A stretch of DNA of 64,000 nt from Halolamina rubra (GCF_000739555.1 NZ_BBJN01000009.1:1-64000); one strand, 5' to 3'. Shown: positions 16,519 through 28,444, numbered from the stretch's first letter. The notes: a model not told the origin generated them from the sequence alone. Numbers and translations are program-made.

Positions 16519-17256
16519 ATGGATATACGACTCCCCGACAACGGCCCCGCGGAGCCGTTTCTCGGCGCAGCAGACCTACTCGAGACAGAGAGCGACATCG
16601 ATCTGCCGGTCCACGTCCGCGTCCGCGACGATCCGGACGAGCGGACCTGGGCGGGCCACTACGAGGACCGCCACGTGCTCAACATCTCCCGGCAGGCCGC
16701 GACCAGCGCGATGGCTCGCGAGCTGGCGCTCCACGAGCTCTCCCACATGGCGCGCTACGAGCAGGAACACCCCTCCCACCACCAGTCGACCCGGGAGGCG
16801 ATCTTCCTCGCGCTGGCGGGCAAGAGCGTCGAACGCCGCAAGCTGACCCACGTCCACCAGCTCGCCAACCACATGAAGGACATCTACGCCGACGACATCA
16901 CGCTCTCGGTCGCGCCCGGTGGGAAGCTCGTCACGTTCCTCGAGTCCCGGCTGGCCGACGCCGTCGCCGACCGCCCGCCCGCGGTGCCGACGGGCTGGCA
17001 GCTCGCGACGCCCGGCTCGGACCCGGAGATCACCGCGGTCAACGCCGCCTTCGCGCTCGCGCTGGTCGAGCGCCACGACCTCGTCGACGAGGGGCACCGC
17101 ATCTACGACCTCGCGCACGCGGCCGCGGACGACGCGCCCGAGATCGGCGTCGAGCGCTTCGCCGAGACGTTCCGCTCGCTGGCGGACGACCCCTCCGAGA
17201 GCGAGTACCGGAAGGCGCTGGTCGACGTGACCCGGAGCTACGTCGGCGCCGACTAG
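16519..17256 (+). CDS. haloarchaeal DUF5781-like protein with HExxH motif
   Basis: A 245-residue protein carrying H72-E73-L74-S75-H76 (HExxH) in a long helix, followed by an EQEHPSHH stretch that could supply a third ligand. This is the zincin-type metallopeptidase signature, but activity is unproven. I chose the ATG at 16519; a GTG at 16504 in frame is an alternative. No signal peptide is present, so it would act in the cytoplasm. It runs 4 bases into the convergent sugar dehydrogenase gene. Confidence 0.75.
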   Translation: MDIRLPDNGPAEPFLGAADLLETESDIDLPVHVRVRDDPDERTWAGHYEDRHVLNISRQAATSAMARELALHELSHMARYEQEHPSHHQSTREAIFLALAGKSVERRKLTHVHQLANHMKDIYADDITLSVAPGGKLVTFLESRLADAVADRPPAVPTGWQLATPGSDPEITAVNAAFALALVERHDLVDEGHRIYDLAHAAADDAPEIGVERFAETFRSLADDPSESEYRKALVDVTRSYVGAD

Positions 17257-18614
17257 GGCTCGCTGATCCGCACCAGCACGTCGTCGATCTCCCGCGGGAA
17301 CGGGTCCTTCGCCCGCCCGTCGCGGTTCGACGTGATCGCGTACAGCGCGCCGTCGGGCCCCTCCTCGAGGTGGCGGATCCGCCCCAGCTCGTTCACCAGC
17401 AGGTCGTGGCTCGTCACCGTGTAGGCGTCGTCGAGCCAGTCGGCGTCGTGGCGCACGCCGGTGTCGCCCAGCGCCGGCGGCTCGCCGTCGGGCGGCGTCA
17501 GCGTGAACGCCTTCAGCCGCTGGTGGACGAGACAGCCGACGAGCAGGCGGTTCGACAGCGTGGGCGCCGCGTCGCCGCGGTAGAACGTCGAGCCCGACGG
17601 CGCCCAGGTCGCACCCTCGACCTGCGAGCTCGCGACCGGCGGGCGGTAGTCGGTGTCGGGGTACTCCTCCGCGCTCGCCGCCTCCGGCCAGCCGTAGTTC
17701 GTCCCGACTTCCAGGGCGTTCAGCTCGTCGGGGCCGGTGCCGTGCTCGTTCTCGATCGGCGTCGCGTCCGGGAGCCAGCTGATCCCCTGTGGGTTGCGGT
17801 GGCCCAGCGTGAACACCCGCGGGTCGCCGCCGCTCTCGTTGCCGGCCGCGCCCTCGCCGGTGGGGGTGAGCCGGTGGATCTTCCCCGCCGGCGAGGAGGG
17901 GTCGGCCGCGAGGTCGCCGTCGCCGGCGTCGCCGGTCGTCACCCAGAGGTAGTTGGCCGGGCCGAAGCGCAGCCGGCCGCCGTTGTGGATGTTCGCCCTG
18001 GTCCCCTCCCGTGCGGGCGCCTCGAGCAGCACGTTCGCCGGCTCCGCGGGCCGGTCGCTCTCTGGGTCGAACGCGGCGACCCGGACGACGAGCTCCTGCT
18101 CGTCCTCGCCGACGTCGGCGGTGTAACAGACGTACAGGAGCGGCACGTCGGGGTAGTTCGGGTGGACTTCGACCCCCATCGTGCCGCCCTCGCCGCCGTC
18201 GACGAACCAGCTGGCCTCGTCGCTCCCGGGCTCGACGGCGCCGGCGTCGATGACGTCCGCCGGCTCGAACAGCGGCGTCACCTCGCCGTCGGCGTACCGC
18301 AGCACCTGCCCCGTGCGCTGAGTGAGGAACAGCTCGCCGTCCCCGGCAAAGGAGAGGTCCCACGGGATCTCGAGCGTCTCGGCCAGCACCTCGATCTCGA
18401 GTACGGGCTCGGCGGCGCCGGTCGGCGCCGACCAGTCGGGGTCGTAGCCGTCCCAGGCGGTCTCGTCGTGTTCGAGGCTCGGGTCGTACTCGGTCCCCCC
18501 GCCACCTGGCGAGTCGGTCGGCGAGTCGTCCGGCTCGTCGGGGCTGCTACAGCCCGCGAGACCGATCGTCGAGAGGGCCAGCATCGTCCGGCGGGAGAGC
18601 ACGTCGGGGTCCAT
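17253..18614 (-). CDS. PQQ-type soluble sugar dehydrogenase, lipoprotein
   Basis: A 453-residue secreted beta-propeller oxidoreductase of the glucose/sorbosone dehydrogenase family. The N-terminus has a twin-arginine-like SRRTMLALS followed by the lipobox LAGC (C22), then a Ser/Pro/Gly/Asp-rich tether. Propeller motifs: IPWDLSFAGDGELFLTQRTG, NIHNGGRLRFGPANYLWVTT, GHRNPQGISWLPD, and EEGPDGALYAITSN. It is likely anchored to the outer face of the membrane and exported by Tat. The substrate is unknown. Confidence 0.88.
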   Translation of the reverse strand: MDPDVLSRRTMLALSTIGLAGCSSPDEPDDSPTDSPGGGGTEYDPSLEHDETAWDGYDPDWSAPTGAAEPVLEIEVLAETLEIPWDLSFAGDGELFLTQRTGQVLRYADGEVTPLFEPADVIDAGAVEPGSDEASWFVDGGEGGTMGVEVHPNYPDVPLLYVCYTADVGEDEQELVVRVAAFDPESDRPAEPANVLLEAPAREGTRANIHNGGRLRFGPANYLWVTTGDAGDGDLAADPSSPAGKIHRLTPTGEGAAGNESGGDPRVFTLGHRNPQGISWLPDATPIENEHGTGPDELNALEVGTNYGWPEAASAEEYPDTDYRPPVASSQVEGATWAPSGSTFYRGDAAPTLSNRLLVGCLVHQRLKAFTLTPPDGEPPALGDTGVRHDADWLDDAYTVTSHDLLVNELGRIRHLEEGPDGALYAITSNRDGRAKDPFPREIDDVLVRISEP

Positions 18615-18741
18615 TGTCCGGCTATCCTCGAGCCGGGAGTAAAGGCCTTCTGTCGTCGGCGCTCCCCGCGGCGTCGACGCCGCCGGGATCGACGGCGCCG
18701 CCGCTGGCGGGCTGGAGAACGAGAGAGAGGGAGAGAACCGC

Positions 18742-19371
18742 TTAGCGGGCCGCGGCCGCGACGCGCTCGGTCTCCTCCTTCTGGGAGATCGGGTAGACGT
18801 TCACGTCGTAGTCGGCGGCGCCGATCAGCTGCTGGGCCAGCGCCTCCGCGACGGGGGTGGCCGTGTTGCGCGAGCCGTTGAGCGTGCCCTGCGCGATGAA
18901 CTTCAGCCCCTGGTCGACGCGGCGCTGGGGCGCCACGTCGACGGCTTTCGGGACGGAGATCCCGCCGTACTTCAGGCGGACGGTCTCCTCGCGCGGCGCG
19001 GCGTTCTCGACGGCCGTGACGAGCACCTGCGCCGGGTTCTCGTCGGTCTGCTCGTGGACCATCTCGAAGGCGTCGCGCACGATGCGCGTCGTCTTCTGCT
19101 TGTGGCCCGTGTTGTCCTCGGTCTGCATCAGCCGGTTGATCAGGCGCTCGACGACGCTGATCTCGGACTTCTCGAACTGCTTGCTCGCGTGGCGGCCCAT
19201 CGTGTGCGCGACGGGCGTCACGTTGAGATAGCGCTGGGTCGAGGGGTCGGAGTACTCGATCTCGCTCACGTCCCACTCGCCGAACAGGTCGGCGCCCGTG
19301 GTGGACGACTCCTCCGCGGCCTCGGCGTCGACCTCCTCGGTCTCGGCCTCGGCGGCTTCTTCCTCGCTCAT
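18742..19371 (-). CDS. rps7: 30S ribosomal protein S7 (uS7)
   Basis: A 209-residue small-subunit protein with an acidic N-terminal extension of about 30 residues and the S7 core ([20 protein letters not shown], ending [20 protein letters not shown]). The ATG overlaps the rps12 stop by 4 bases. It belongs to the rpo-nusA-rps12-rps7 transcription unit. Confidence 0.96.
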   Translation of the reverse strand: MSEEEAAEAETEEVDAEAAEESSTTGADLFGEWDVSEIEYSDPSTQRYLNVTPVAHTMGRHASKQFEKSEISVVERLINRLMQTEDNTGHKQKTTRIVRDAFEMVHEQTDENPAQVLVTAVENAAPREETVRLKYGGISVPKAVDVAPQRRVDQGLKFIAQGTLNGSRNTATPVAEALAQQLIGAADYDVNVYPISQKEETERVAAAAR

Positions 19372-19796
19372 CTGACTGGCTTCTCCGCGTTCCCGCGAAC
19401 CAGTTCGATCAGCGACACGCCGTTGACCTTCTCGACCTTGTAGTTGACACCGGAGATGTCACCCATCGCACGACCCTTCGAGCCGCCGATCCCGGCGATC
19501 GTGACCTCGTCGTGCTCGTCGATGAACGAGATGGCGCCGTCACCGGGACAGAACGCGGTGACCTGCTTCCCGTTCTTGATGAGCTGGACCCGGACACACT
19601 TCCGGATGGCCGAGTTCGGCTGCTTCGCCTCGATGCCGACCTTCTCCAGCACGATCCCTCGACCCTGGGGCGCTCCCTCGAGCGGGTCGGACTTCTCCTT
19701 GAGTCCGCGTTCTCGGCGCGCGTACTCGGAGTCGGACCACCGCCGCTTCTGGCGGTCCTTCTTGAGTTTGCGCGCGGCGTATTTGCCGTTCGCCAT
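19368..19796 (-). CDS. rps12: 30S ribosomal protein S12 (uS12)
   Basis: A 142-residue decoding-centre protein with the highly conserved [18 protein letters not shown] and [15 protein letters not shown] segments. I chose the ATG at 19796 ([16 protein letters not shown]), the conserved archaeal start; eight extra upstream codons are open but not conserved. The rps7 gene overlaps its stop. Confidence 0.96.
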   Translation of the reverse strand: MANGKYAARKLKKDRQKRRWSDSEYARRERGLKEKSDPLEGAPQGRGIVLEKVGIEAKQPNSAIRKCVRVQLIKNGKQVTAFCPGDGAISFIDEHDEVTIAGIGGSKGRAMGDISGVNYKVEKVNGVSLIELVRGNAEKPVR

Positions 19797-19902
19797 ACCC
19801 CAACTCCTCGACGGAGCCACTTAAGCGTCCCCTTTCGGGGAGGAGAAGACGGTTCGAGAGCGCGTTAGAGGTACCGCTACTCCGATCTGCGCCGGTCGCG
19901 CC

Positions 19903-20325
19903 CTACGCCAACTGCACGTCGTCGATGTCGAAGTGGCGGTCGGCCAGCCGTCGGGCGGCCTCGATCGACTCGCCGTCGGCGCCGATGGCGACGCCGCGGT
20001 CGGCCTGGGCGACCTCGACGTACGCGACCGTGCTGCCGCCCTGCGTCGAGAGCGTGACGTTACGCACGGCCGCGGGCGCGAGGCAGTTCGCGACGAACGC
20101 GGCGGGCTCGTCGGCGTCCTCCACGAGGTCGACGCGGGTGCCCAACCGTTCCTCGACGGCGTCGACCGTCCGGCCGTCGGGACCGATCGCCGCCCCCATC
20201 TCGCCCGCGGGGATCAGGAACACCGCGCGGTCGTCGTCGACGAGGCAGTCGACCGGCGTCACGCCGGTGGCCTCGTCGAAGGCGCCGATGTACTGCCGGG
20301 CCTCGTCCGACAGCGTCAGCGTCAT
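19903..20325 (-). CDS. nusA: NusA-like KH-domain transcription factor
   Basis: A 140-residue archaeal NusA: two KH domains only, with GXXG-type loops GAAIGPDGRT and GVAIGADGES, lacking the bacterial N-terminal and S1 domains. It probably binds nascent RNA and RNA polymerase. The ATG at 20325 has GAGGTGG seven bases upstream. It sits between rpoA'' and rps12, the standard archaeal order. Confidence 0.93.
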   Translation of the reverse strand: MTLTLSDEARQYIGAFDEATGVTPVDCLVDDDRAVFLIPAGEMGAAIGPDGRTVDAVEERLGTRVDLVEDADEPAAFVANCLAPAAVRNVTLSTQGGSTVAYVEVAQADRGVAIGADGESIEAARRLADRHFDIDDVQLA

Positions 20326-20374
20326 CGACGCCACCTCGGGGCTGGCTCGCGGGCTGGTGGGCGGCGCCGTCCCA

Positions 20375-21613
20375 TCAGTCGTCGGCCGACTTCATCGCGC
20401 TGCCCGAGCCCATGCGGAGGTCCACGTCGCCGGTGCCGATCGACACCGGCTTCCCGACGATGACGTTCTCGATCACGCCGTCGAGGTCGTCGACCTCGCC
20501 GTGGACGGCGGCGTCGAGCAGGTGGTTCACCGTCACCTCGAACGCCGCGCGGGCGAGCACGGACTCCTTCGAGCCCGAGATGCCGTGGCGGCCGATCGAC
20601 TCGATCGTCCCGCGGTTGGTCATGATGTCCGCCACCAGCATCAGGTGCCGGACGTTCACGTCGTCGAGCCCCTGTTCGGCCAGCGTCTCGTGGGTCTCGT
20701 TGATGATCGTCTCGCGGGCGGCCTCGATCCCGAGCTCCTGGTGGATCTCGTGGATGTTGTTACACGTCGAGCGCGTGGTGTCGACGCCCTCGATCTCGAG
20801 CACGTCGCCGAACGCCGACCCCTCGGTGTAGAGCACGAACTCCTCCTCCTCGCGGTCGTCGAGCTCCTCCTTGCGGATCACGACGCGGGTGACCTCCTCG
20901 ATCCCCTTGAACACGACCTCGCGGAGCTCCTCGACCAGCTGGAGCAGCTCGCGGTAGCTGGGCTGCTCGGGGCCGAACGCGATCGTCGTCCCCTTGCGCT
21001 TGGTCGCGACTTTGAGCTCGCTCTCGATGGTGTCCTGGATCTGCTCGGCGATCTCGCCCACGTCGTCGTAGGTGGGCCAGCGCTTCTGGAGCGTCTCCTC
21101 GTTGAGGTCGATCGTGACCTGCATGTCCGCGACGTTGGTCGAGACGTTCCCGAGCGCGAGGATCTTCGTCGCCTCGATCTGCCAGACGACCTCGCGGGCC
21201 TTGTCGCGGTCGGTCGCGTACTCCTCCTCGAGGTGGACCGTCATCGTCGGCGTGTCCGGCGTCTTCCGGGCGTCGACGAGCTCGATCAGCCGGGGGAGCC
21301 CCTGTGTCACGTCGATCTCCGCGACGCCCGCGAAGTGGAACGTGTTCATGGTGAGCTGGGTCCCCGGTTCGCCGATCGACTGCGCCGACACCGTCCCGAC
21401 GGGGTCGAGCGCGTCGACGCGGGTGTCCTCGTACCGGGCGACGACGGCCTTGACGATCTCCTCGATCTCCTCGGCGGTCGCGCCCTCGTTCTCCTCGATG
21501 GCGCCGTAGATGCGGTCCTTCAGCCGGCGCGGGAGCTCGGTGTCCTCGACCAGCGCCTCGGTCGACTCGTCGACGTGCTCGAAGCTCTCGGGGAGCGCCT
21601 CGGCGTCAGTCAT
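20375..21613 (-). CDS. rpoA2: RNA polymerase subunit A''
   Basis: A 412-residue C-terminal part of the archaeal split largest subunit. The trigger-loop region [20 protein letters not shown] is present, followed by the jaw and cleft domains ([38 protein letters not shown]). It overlaps the end of rpoA' by 8 bases in another frame, which couples translation of the two halves. Full length. Confidence 0.97.
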   Translation of the reverse strand: MTDAEALPESFEHVDESTEALVEDTELPRRLKDRIYGAIEENEGATAEEIEEIVKAVVARYEDTRVDALDPVGTVSAQSIGEPGTQLTMNTFHFAGVAEIDVTQGLPRLIELVDARKTPDTPTMTVHLEEEYATDRDKAREVVWQIEATKILALGNVSTNVADMQVTIDLNEETLQKRWPTYDDVGEIAEQIQDTIESELKVATKRKGTTIAFGPEQPSYRELLQLVEELREVVFKGIEEVTRVVIRKEELDDREEEEFVLYTEGSAFGDVLEIEGVDTTRSTCNNIHEIHQELGIEAARETIINETHETLAEQGLDDVNVRHLMLVADIMTNRGTIESIGRHGISGSKESVLARAAFEVTVNHLLDAAVHGEVDDLDGVIENVIVGKPVSIGTGDVDLRMGSGSAMKSADD

Positions 21614-24530
21614 CGCTCACCCCCTGTCCCGCCTTGTTCAGGCCGGGACCGGCGAACTCCGAGAGGTTGGTCTCCTCGACCTGCTCGCCGAGGAAGCGCG
21701 CCTTCTGCTCCTCGCTGCTGAACTCGGCGTCCAGCACGCGCTGGGTGATCGCCTCCACGTCGACGGGGTCGTCCTCGTCGGAGGAGACTTTCACCGGCGA
21801 GGTGCCGTCCTCGCCGAACTCGAACTGGACGACGGTGCCCGAGGTGTCCCGGACGGTGCCGTCGTACTGCGCTTCCAGCTCCGAGAGCGCGTTGATCAGC
21901 CGGCGCTGGAGGTAGCCGGACTTGGAGGTCCGGACTGCCGTGTCGACCAGCCCCTCGCGGCCACCCATCGCGTGGAAGAAGAACTCCCGCGGGGTGAGGC
22001 CGGAGCGGTAGGAGTTCTCGACGAACCCGTGGGGTTTCGCCGAGAGGTCGCCCGGCTCGAAGTGGCTGAGCGTGCGGCCCTCGTAGCCGCGGTTGATGCG
22101 CTCGCCACTGACGGTCTGCTGGCCGACCGAGCCGGCCATCTGGGTCAGGTTCAGCATCGACCCACGCGCGCCGGACTGGGCCATGACCACGGCCGGGTTG
22201 TCGTCGGCGAAGTGGTCGTCGGCGATCTCCCCGGCGGAGTCACGCGCCTTGCCCAGCGTCTGCATGATCTTGAGCTCGAGCGTCTCGTCGACGGTCCGGC
22301 CGGGGATCGAGTTCAGATCGCCCGCCCGGTACGTCTCGATCAGCTCGTCGATGCGCTCGTGAGCGTCCTCGATCGCCTCGTCGACCTGCTCGCTCGCCTC
22401 CGGCGGGATCGACTCGTCGTCGATCCCGATCGAGAACCCGAAGTGCATGATCGAACGCATCGCGAGCGTCGCGACCTCGTTCACGAACACGCGGGCGCGA
22501 GTCTTCGAGTACTCCTTCGTGATGGTGTCGACGATGTCACCGCCGAACGCGCCGATGGCGCCCTCGTCGATGGTGCCCTGCAGGAGCTGGCCGTCCTCGA
22601 TGACGACCTCGTCGTCGGCCTCCGAGCGGAACTCGAGGTTGAGGTCGTCGGGCAGCAGCTCCGAGAACACCGTCCGACCCTCCCAGACCGGCTCGCCGTC
22701 CTCCTCGCCGTCGGGGTCGGGGAGCTCGTCGACGCTGGTCGCCCGCAGCAGGTCCAGCGCCTGGTTCTCGGTGAACGTCGGGTTGTTCCGGGTCAGCAGG
22801 TACGTCCCACTGATGTGGTCCTGGATGGCGCCGATGATGTTCTCGCCGAAGCGCGGGCTGAGCATCTGCTCCTGGACGCGCATCAGCACGCGGGCCTCCG
22901 CACGCGCCTCCTCGTTCTGGAGCGCGTGCATGTTCATCTCGTCGCCGTCGAAGTCGGCGTTGTACGGCGTACACACCGTCGTGTTCAGCCGGAACGTCTT
23001 GTACGGCATCACGACGACCTCGTGGGCCATGATCGACATCCGGTGCAGCGACGGCTGCCGGTTGAACACGATGATGTCGCCGTCGGTCAGATGCCGGGAG
23101 ACCTCCCAGTCGGGCTCGACCTTCTCGGCGAGCTCCTCGCAGTTCTTCTCGGTCACCTTCAGCCGGCGCCCGTCGGGGCGCTTGACGTAGTTCGCGCCGG
23201 GGTGGCCTTCGGGGCCGTTCCGGACGTACGTCCGCGCCTCCTCGATGTTGCGCTCGGAGACGTTCATCGTCTGGGTCATCTCCCGCGCCACGCGCTCGGG
23301 GACGCCGACCTCGTTGAGCGAGAGCGTCGGGTCCGGTGAGATGACCGTACGCGCGGAGAAGTTCACGCGCTTCCCGGAGAGGGAGCCACGGAACCGACCC
23401 TCCTTCCCCTTGAGCCGCTGGGAGAGGGTCTTCAGCGGCCGGCCGGAGCGGTGTCGGGCCGGCGGCGTGCCGGAGATCTCGTTGTCGACGAACGTGGTGA
23501 CGTGGTACTGGAGCAGCTCCCAGAGGTCCTCGATGATCAGCTGGGGCGCCCCCGCCTCGCGGTTCTCCATGAACCGCTGGTTGATGCGGATGATGTCGAC
23601 CAGCTTGTGGGTGAGGTCGTCCTCGGAGCGCTGGCCGTTGTCCAGCGTGATCGAGGGGCGGGTGGTCACCGGCGGCACCGGCAGCACCGTGAGGATCATC
23701 CACTCGGGCCGGGAGGTCTCGGGGTTGACGCCGATGTTCGCCAGGTCCTCGTCCGGGATGTCCTCGAACCAGTCCCGGATGTCGCTGGGCATCAGCTTGT
23801 TCTCGTCCTCCTCGGTGAGGTCGATGTCGAGCGCCTTCTCCAGCGCCTTGCGGTCCTCCTCGCGCGGGCGGAACTCGCCGCCGAGGATGTCGTTGATCCG
23901 GTCGAGCGCGATGCCGGTCTCGTCGGCGAGCTCCGTCGGGGCCATCCCCTCGTCGTCCTCGTCGTCGGGCTGCATCGCGTCGGCGATGATCTCGGAGTAC
24001 TCGCCGGCGAGCACGTCCTGGACCTCGTAGTAGGTGGTCGGCTTCTCGTGTTTGATGTCGTACTGGGTCTCGCCGCAGTACGGACACCGCGAGGTCTTCC
24101 GGGCCTGCCGGATCGCCGCCTTCAGCACGTCGTCGGGGTCGTCGCCGAGCTCCTTCGCGCGCTCCAGCCGGTCGGCGAACTCCGCCTGCTCGTCCTCGGT
24201 GAGCGAGATCCGGCCGCACTCCCGACAGGTGCCGCGCAGCAGGCGGCGGATCAGCTTCGCGAAGCCGACGTGGATCACCGGCGCCGCGAGCTCGATGTGG
24301 CCGAAGTGGCCGTTACACGAGCCGGAGTGCTGACCGCAGGTCCGGCACTCCAGCCCGGGGTCGATGACCCCCAGCCGGGGGTCCATCAGCCCCATGTCGA
24401 TGGGGTAGCCGTCGTCGTCGTACGTGTCGGCGGTGATCACCTTCGTGGCGCTCATGTCCCGGTACGTCTCCGGGTCCATCAGGCCGAAGCTGATCTTGCC
24501 GATCTCCTTGGGTGAGCCTGAGATTGACAT
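21606..24530 (-). CDS. rpoA1: RNA polymerase subunit A'
   Basis: A 974-residue N-terminal half of the largest subunit. The clamp zinc site begins [17 protein letters not shown] (C62, C65) with a second CPYCG site further on. The active-centre metal-binding loop [10 protein letters not shown] lies near residue 525. Its ATG directly abuts the rpoB' stop codon. Confidence 0.97.
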   Translation of the reverse strand: MSISGSPKEIGKISFGLMDPETYRDMSATKVITADTYDDDGYPIDMGLMDPRLGVIDPGLECRTCGQHSGSCNGHFGHIELAAPVIHVGFAKLIRRLLRGTCRECGRISLTEDEQAEFADRLERAKELGDDPDDVLKAAIRQARKTSRCPYCGETQYDIKHEKPTTYYEVQDVLAGEYSEIIADAMQPDDEDDEGMAPTELADETGIALDRINDILGGEFRPREEDRKALEKALDIDLTEEDENKLMPSDIRDWFEDIPDEDLANIGVNPETSRPEWMILTVLPVPPVTTRPSITLDNGQRSEDDLTHKLVDIIRINQRFMENREAGAPQLIIEDLWELLQYHVTTFVDNEISGTPPARHRSGRPLKTLSQRLKGKEGRFRGSLSGKRVNFSARTVISPDPTLSLNEVGVPERVAREMTQTMNVSERNIEEARTYVRNGPEGHPGANYVKRPDGRRLKVTEKNCEELAEKVEPDWEVSRHLTDGDIIVFNRQPSLHRMSIMAHEVVVMPYKTFRLNTTVCTPYNADFDGDEMNMHALQNEEARAEARVLMRVQEQMLSPRFGENIIGAIQDHISGTYLLTRNNPTFTENQALDLLRATSVDELPDPDGEEDGEPVWEGRTVFSELLPDDLNLEFRSEADDEVVIEDGQLLQGTIDEGAIGAFGGDIVDTITKEYSKTRARVFVNEVATLAMRSIMHFGFSIGIDDESIPPEASEQVDEAIEDAHERIDELIETYRAGDLNSIPGRTVDETLELKIMQTLGKARDSAGEIADDHFADDNPAVVMAQSGARGSMLNLTQMAGSVGQQTVSGERINRGYEGRTLSHFEPGDLSAKPHGFVENSYRSGLTPREFFFHAMGGREGLVDTAVRTSKSGYLQRRLINALSELEAQYDGTVRDTSGTVVQFEFGEDGTSPVKVSSDEDDPVDVEAITQRVLDAEFSSEEQKARFLGEQVEETNLSEFAGPGLNKAGQGVSDD

Positions 24531-26363
24531 TTATACTGCGTCCTCCAGTTCGAGTTTGGGTCGGATGCCGAGCGCTTTCATCTCGTCGAGCAGCAGCTTG
24601 AACGCGTAGCTGACCTCCAGCTCGTGGATGTTGTCCTCGTCCTTCGTGATGGGGTCGTACACCCGGCGCTGCTCCACGTCCTCCACCGCGACCATCCCGG
24701 TGTCCTCCGAGATGTACACCGTCTCGCGGTCCGAGGAGTCGAGCAGGCGTTCCTTCAGCGCCATCGCGGCGCCGTGCCCGATCAGCACCTCGCGCTCCAT
24801 CTCCCCCACGCGCAGGCCACCCTCGCGGGCGCGCCCCTCGGTGGGCTGGCGGGTGAGCACCTGCACCGGCCCGCGGGAGCGGGCGTGCAACTTGTTGCTC
24901 ACCATGTGGTACAGCTTGTGGTAGAAGATGGTGCCGACGAAGATCTCGGCCTCGATCTTCTCGCCGGTGACGCCGGAGTACATGACCTCCTTGCCGGAGG
25001 ACTTGAACCCGTGCTCCTCGAGCGTGCCGCGGAGTTCGTCCTCGCCCTCGCCCTGGAACGCGGTGCCGTCGACGCGCCGGCCCTCGAGCGAGCCGACCTT
25101 GCCGCCGAGCATCTCCAGCACGTGGCCCACGGTCATCCGCGAGGGGAGCGCGTGGGGGTTCATCACGAGGTCGGGGATCAGCCCCTCCTCGGTGAACGGC
25201 ATGTCCTCCTGGGGTGCGAGGTGGCCGACGACGCCCTTCTGGCCGTGGCGGGACGCGAACTTGTCCCCGAGTTCGGGGATGCGTTCGTCACGCACCGAGA
25301 CCTTCGAGAGCTTCGAGCCGTCCTCGCCCTCCATCAGCGTGACCGTGTCGACGATGCCGTCCTCGCCGGAGCGCATCGTTACCGAGGTCTCGCGGCGCTT
25401 CTGGGGCGAGAGGCCGCCGAGGTCCTCCTGCTCCTCGAGGAACCGGGGCGGCGAGGTCTTCCCGAGCAGCACCGAGTTCTCGTCGACTTTCGTCTCGGGG
25501 TTGACGAGGCCGTCCTCGTCGAGGTGGGTGTAGGCGTCCTCGCCGCGTGCGCCGCGCACGTCCTGCGAGGGCGTCTCGAAGCGGTCCTCCTGGCCGCCGG
25601 GGTAGCGTCGCTCCTCACCCTCGTAGGTGCGGAAGAAGTGCGACCGGGCGAGCCCGCGCTCGACCGACCCCTGGTTCATCACCAGCGCGTCCTCGATGTT
25701 GAACCCCTCGTAGGACATGACCGCGACCGTGAAGTTCTGGGCCGCGGGGCGCTCGTCGAACCCGATCTGTTCGGTGGTCTGCGTCTTGACCATCGACAGC
25801 TGCGGGTAGTGCAGGAGGTGCTGACGGGTGTCCGGCCGGATGCGGTAGTTCGCCGACGGGAGCCCGAGGGACTGCTTCATCATCCCCGCGCCCATCGTGA
25901 TCCGTGGCGACGCGTTGTGTTCGGGGTAGGGGATCATCCCGGCGCCGATGCCGAAGATGAGCTGCGGGTCGACCTCGAGGTGGGTGTGTTTCTCGGTGAG
26001 GTCGTCCTCGTCGACGGCGACGAGGATGTCCTCCTCCTCCTCGGCGTCGATGAACTCGATGATCCCGCGGTCGACGAGGTCCTCGAACTCGAGCTCGTCG
26101 TTCTCGACGGCCTCGATGTGCTCGTCGGTCAGCCGCGGTTCGCCGTCGTCGACGACGATCAGCGGCCGTCGCGCGCGGCCGGAGTCCGCGTTGACGATGA
26201 CCTCGCGGGTCCGCTCCTTCACCGCGACGTTGACCATCTCGCTGACCTCGCCGTTGCGGCGGGACTCTCGGATCTGTGCTGCCAGCTCATCGGGGTCCGG
26301 ATGGGTCCCGACGAGGCTGCCGTTGACGTAGACCTTCGCAGGTCGTTCTTGTTTTCCTGCCAT
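24531..26363 (-). CDS. rpoB1: RNA polymerase subunit B'
   Basis: A 610-residue C-terminal part of the split second subunit. Hallmarks are [15 protein letters not shown] and [20 protein letters not shown] in the hybrid-binding domain. It follows rpoB'' after a single base, and its stop abuts rpoA'. Full length. Confidence 0.97.
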   Translation of the reverse strand: MAGKQERPAKVYVNGSLVGTHPDPDELAAQIRESRRNGEVSEMVNVAVKERTREVIVNADSGRARRPLIVVDDGEPRLTDEHIEAVENDELEFEDLVDRGIIEFIDAEEEEDILVAVDEDDLTEKHTHLEVDPQLIFGIGAGMIPYPEHNASPRITMGAGMMKQSLGLPSANYRIRPDTRQHLLHYPQLSMVKTQTTEQIGFDERPAAQNFTVAVMSYEGFNIEDALVMNQGSVERGLARSHFFRTYEGEERRYPGGQEDRFETPSQDVRGARGEDAYTHLDEDGLVNPETKVDENSVLLGKTSPPRFLEEQEDLGGLSPQKRRETSVTMRSGEDGIVDTVTLMEGEDGSKLSKVSVRDERIPELGDKFASRHGQKGVVGHLAPQEDMPFTEEGLIPDLVMNPHALPSRMTVGHVLEMLGGKVGSLEGRRVDGTAFQGEGEDELRGTLEEHGFKSSGKEVMYSGVTGEKIEAEIFVGTIFYHKLYHMVSNKLHARSRGPVQVLTRQPTEGRAREGGLRVGEMEREVLIGHGAAMALKERLLDSSDRETVYISEDTGMVAVEDVEQRRVYDPITKDEDNIHELEVSYAFKLLLDEMKALGIRPKLELEDAV

Positions 26364-26364
26364 C

Positions 26365-27933
26365 TCAGTCGTCCGCGGGTGTTGCTCGTTCGACGCCCTC
26401 GATGCCGGGGATACCCTCCACGCCCATCTCGTCGAGCTCGCGCTTCAGTTCGCGCTCGTCGTCGACGTGCTGGGAGAGCTCCATCGCCTGGGCGAAGTTC
26501 TTCACCAGCCCACAGTTCGGCCCCTCCGGCGTCTCGGAGGGACAGATACGCCCCCACTGGGTGGCGTGCAGGTCACGCGCGTCGAAGTGGGGCTGGGAGC
26601 GACTCAGCGGCGACCGCAGCCGCCGCAGGTGGCTGAGAACGCCCATGTAGTCGGTGCGGTCGACCAGCTGGGAGACGCCCGAGCGGCCGCCGACCCAGTT
26701 CCCGGTCGCGATCGGGTGCTCCAGCCGTTCGGTGAGCACGTCCGACCGGACGACCGTGTTGACGCTGAGGTCGCGGTTCCGCATGTTGGCGCGCTCGAGC
26801 TGGTACTTCACGTCCCGGGAGAGCTTGTTCAGCGCGGTCCGGAACAGGTCTTTCATCAGGTCGCCGCTGACCTTGAGGCGCTTGTTGGAGTAGTGGTCCT
26901 TGTCGTCGGAGTCGCGGCGCCCGAGCGCGAGCTCGAAGCAGGCCTCGGCCATCCGACAGAGGTAGTACGCCTTGTTGATGCGCACGTCCTCCTCCTCGAC
27001 GCCCTCCTCGTGGAGGTGCGGGAGCAGGTAGCGGTCGATGACGTAGTTCGCGCGCTTCAGCTGGTAGTTCTTCCCCTGGCCGGAGGCGACGCGCTTCCCG
27101 AGGGTCTCGATCGCCTCCTCCTCGGTCTGGACGTCGGCCTCCTCCAGGTTCTCCAGCATGAACTTCACGATCTCGGGGTCCTCCGAGACGCGGTGGACGA
27201 TCTCCTCGTCGGACTCCAGCCCGAGCGCACGGACCAGCGTCACGAACGGCACCGAGCCGGAGACGGAGGGGAAGCTCACCTCGAGCAGCCCCTCGCGGTT
27301 GCGCTCACAGAGCACGAGCGCGCGGTAGCCACGGCGCTGGGAGAACGTCTTGGCCACCTGGATGTCGTCGCCGTACTTCGTGTCGTGCTCCGCGAGGATC
27401 TTGTTCGGCGCCAGGTCCTCGCTCGTCATCAGCACGCGCTCGGAGCCGTTGACGATGAAGTAGCCGCCGGGGTCGACGGGGTCCTCGCCGATGTCGATCA
27501 GCTCGTCGTCGGAGAAGCCGTCGATGTTACACTTGTTCGAGCCGACCATGATCGGCATCCGGCCGACCTTGGTCTCGGTCTGGTCGACGACCTCCTCGGG
27601 CTCGTCCTCGCCGCCGCGGACGATGGACATCTCCATGAACACGGGGGCGGCGTAGGTGATGTTCCGCAGGCGGGCCTCCTGTGGGTAGAGCAGCTCCTCT
27701 GAGCCGTCGGCCTCGCGGACGCGTGGGGTGAGGATGCGCACGTCGCCGAGCTCGACCCAGACGGGCTCCTGGCCCTCCTTGTCGCCGATGTCGGTGCCGA
27801 TCGTCTCCTTCTCGTCGACGACGTCCTGCATGCCGCGGTCGAGGAAGTTGTTGAACGACCGGAAGTGGTGCTCCGCCAGTCGCTCCTGGGAGAAGTACTC
27901 CCGGGAGACTGCGCGGCGACTCTCTCGGTCCAT
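26365..27933 (-). CDS. rpoB2: RNA polymerase subunit B''
   Basis: A 522-residue N-terminal part of the second subunit, holding the protrusion and lobe domains. Conserved stretches include [20 protein letters not shown] and [20 protein letters not shown] near the C-terminus. The start overlaps the rpoH stop by one base (TAATG). Confidence 0.97.
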   Translation of the reverse strand: MDRESRRAVSREYFSQERLAEHHFRSFNNFLDRGMQDVVDEKETIGTDIGDKEGQEPVWVELGDVRILTPRVREADGSEELLYPQEARLRNITYAAPVFMEMSIVRGGEDEPEEVVDQTETKVGRMPIMVGSNKCNIDGFSDDELIDIGEDPVDPGGYFIVNGSERVLMTSEDLAPNKILAEHDTKYGDDIQVAKTFSQRRGYRALVLCERNREGLLEVSFPSVSGSVPFVTLVRALGLESDEEIVHRVSEDPEIVKFMLENLEEADVQTEEEAIETLGKRVASGQGKNYQLKRANYVIDRYLLPHLHEEGVEEEDVRINKAYYLCRMAEACFELALGRRDSDDKDHYSNKRLKVSGDLMKDLFRTALNKLSRDVKYQLERANMRNRDLSVNTVVRSDVLTERLEHPIATGNWVGGRSGVSQLVDRTDYMGVLSHLRRLRSPLSRSQPHFDARDLHATQWGRICPSETPEGPNCGLVKNFAQAMELSQHVDDERELKRELDEMGVEGIPGIEGVERATPADD

Positions 27934-28160
27934 TATTCGACCACCAGCCTGTAGACGACGGCGGTGTCGGTTGTACGGGAGTCGCGCTCGATGCGGACGA
28001 CGTCGCCGGGCTCTGCCTCCTTGGGCAGGGCAGGATCCCTGCGCTTGATCTTGGGTAGGTTCGTCTTCTTCACTTGGTACTCCTCCAGCACCTCCTCGAC
28101 CTCGGGCTCGTCGAGGAGCGTGTGCTCCGGAACCAGTTCGTGTTGGCTTACGTCTACCAT
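27933..28160 (-). CDS. rpoH: RNA polymerase subunit H
   Basis: A 75-residue archaeal Rpb5 homologue (C-terminal domain only), with [19 protein letters not shown] and [20 protein letters not shown]. It is the first gene of the rpo operon. Its stop overlaps rpoB''. Confidence 0.96.
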   Translation of the reverse strand: MVDVSQHELVPEHTLLDEPEVEEVLEEYQVKKTNLPKIKRRDPALPKEAEPGDVVRIERDSRTTDTAVVYRLVVE

Positions 28161-28202
28161 AGGTGTTGGGCGTTCAGAGAATCGGTCACGAGATACTACG
28201 GC

Positions 28203-28213
28203 TGTATTTTAGC
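28203..28213 (-). promoter_or_regulatory. TATA-like promoter of the rpo operon
   Basis: On the minus strand GCTAAAATACA lies about 45 bases upstream of the rpoH start and is the best TATA match in the gap. A second T/A-rich stretch (GTTATGTG) lies about 20 bases further upstream. Confidence 0.4.
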
Positions 28214-28326
28214 CGGCGGCACATAACGCTTGCTAATGTAGGTTGCGCGTGCGCGAGGCGTTGGCACCCGGCGCCGTCGACGCCCCGGCACGGGGTGGCG
28301 TCGCACGGCGGCGATGGATGGCAAGC

Positions 28327-28336
28327 CTTATTTACA
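28327..28336 (+). promoter_or_regulatory. TATA-like box upstream of tRNA-Asp
   Basis: CCTTATTTAC begins about 45 bases before the mature tRNA 5' end, the expected position for a short-leader archaeal tRNA transcript. Confidence 0.45.
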
Positions 28337-28371
28337 ACACGGCGGTACGATTGAGTGCAGCGAGGCAGCGT

Positions 28372-28444
28372 GCCCGGATGGTGTAGTGGCCCATCATACG
28401 ACCCTGTCACGGTCGTGACGCGGGTTCAAATCCCGCTCCGGGCG
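28372..28444 (+). tRNA. tRNA-Asp (anticodon GTC)
   Basis: A 73-nt cloverleaf: acceptor GCCCGGA/TCCGGGC, D-arm with AGTGG loop, anticodon stem CGACC/GGTCG, loop CTGTCAC with anticodon GTC, T-arm GCGGG-TTCAAAT-CCCGC and discriminator G. CCA is not encoded. Two decaying copies of its 3' end follow within 210 bases. Confidence 0.95.
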
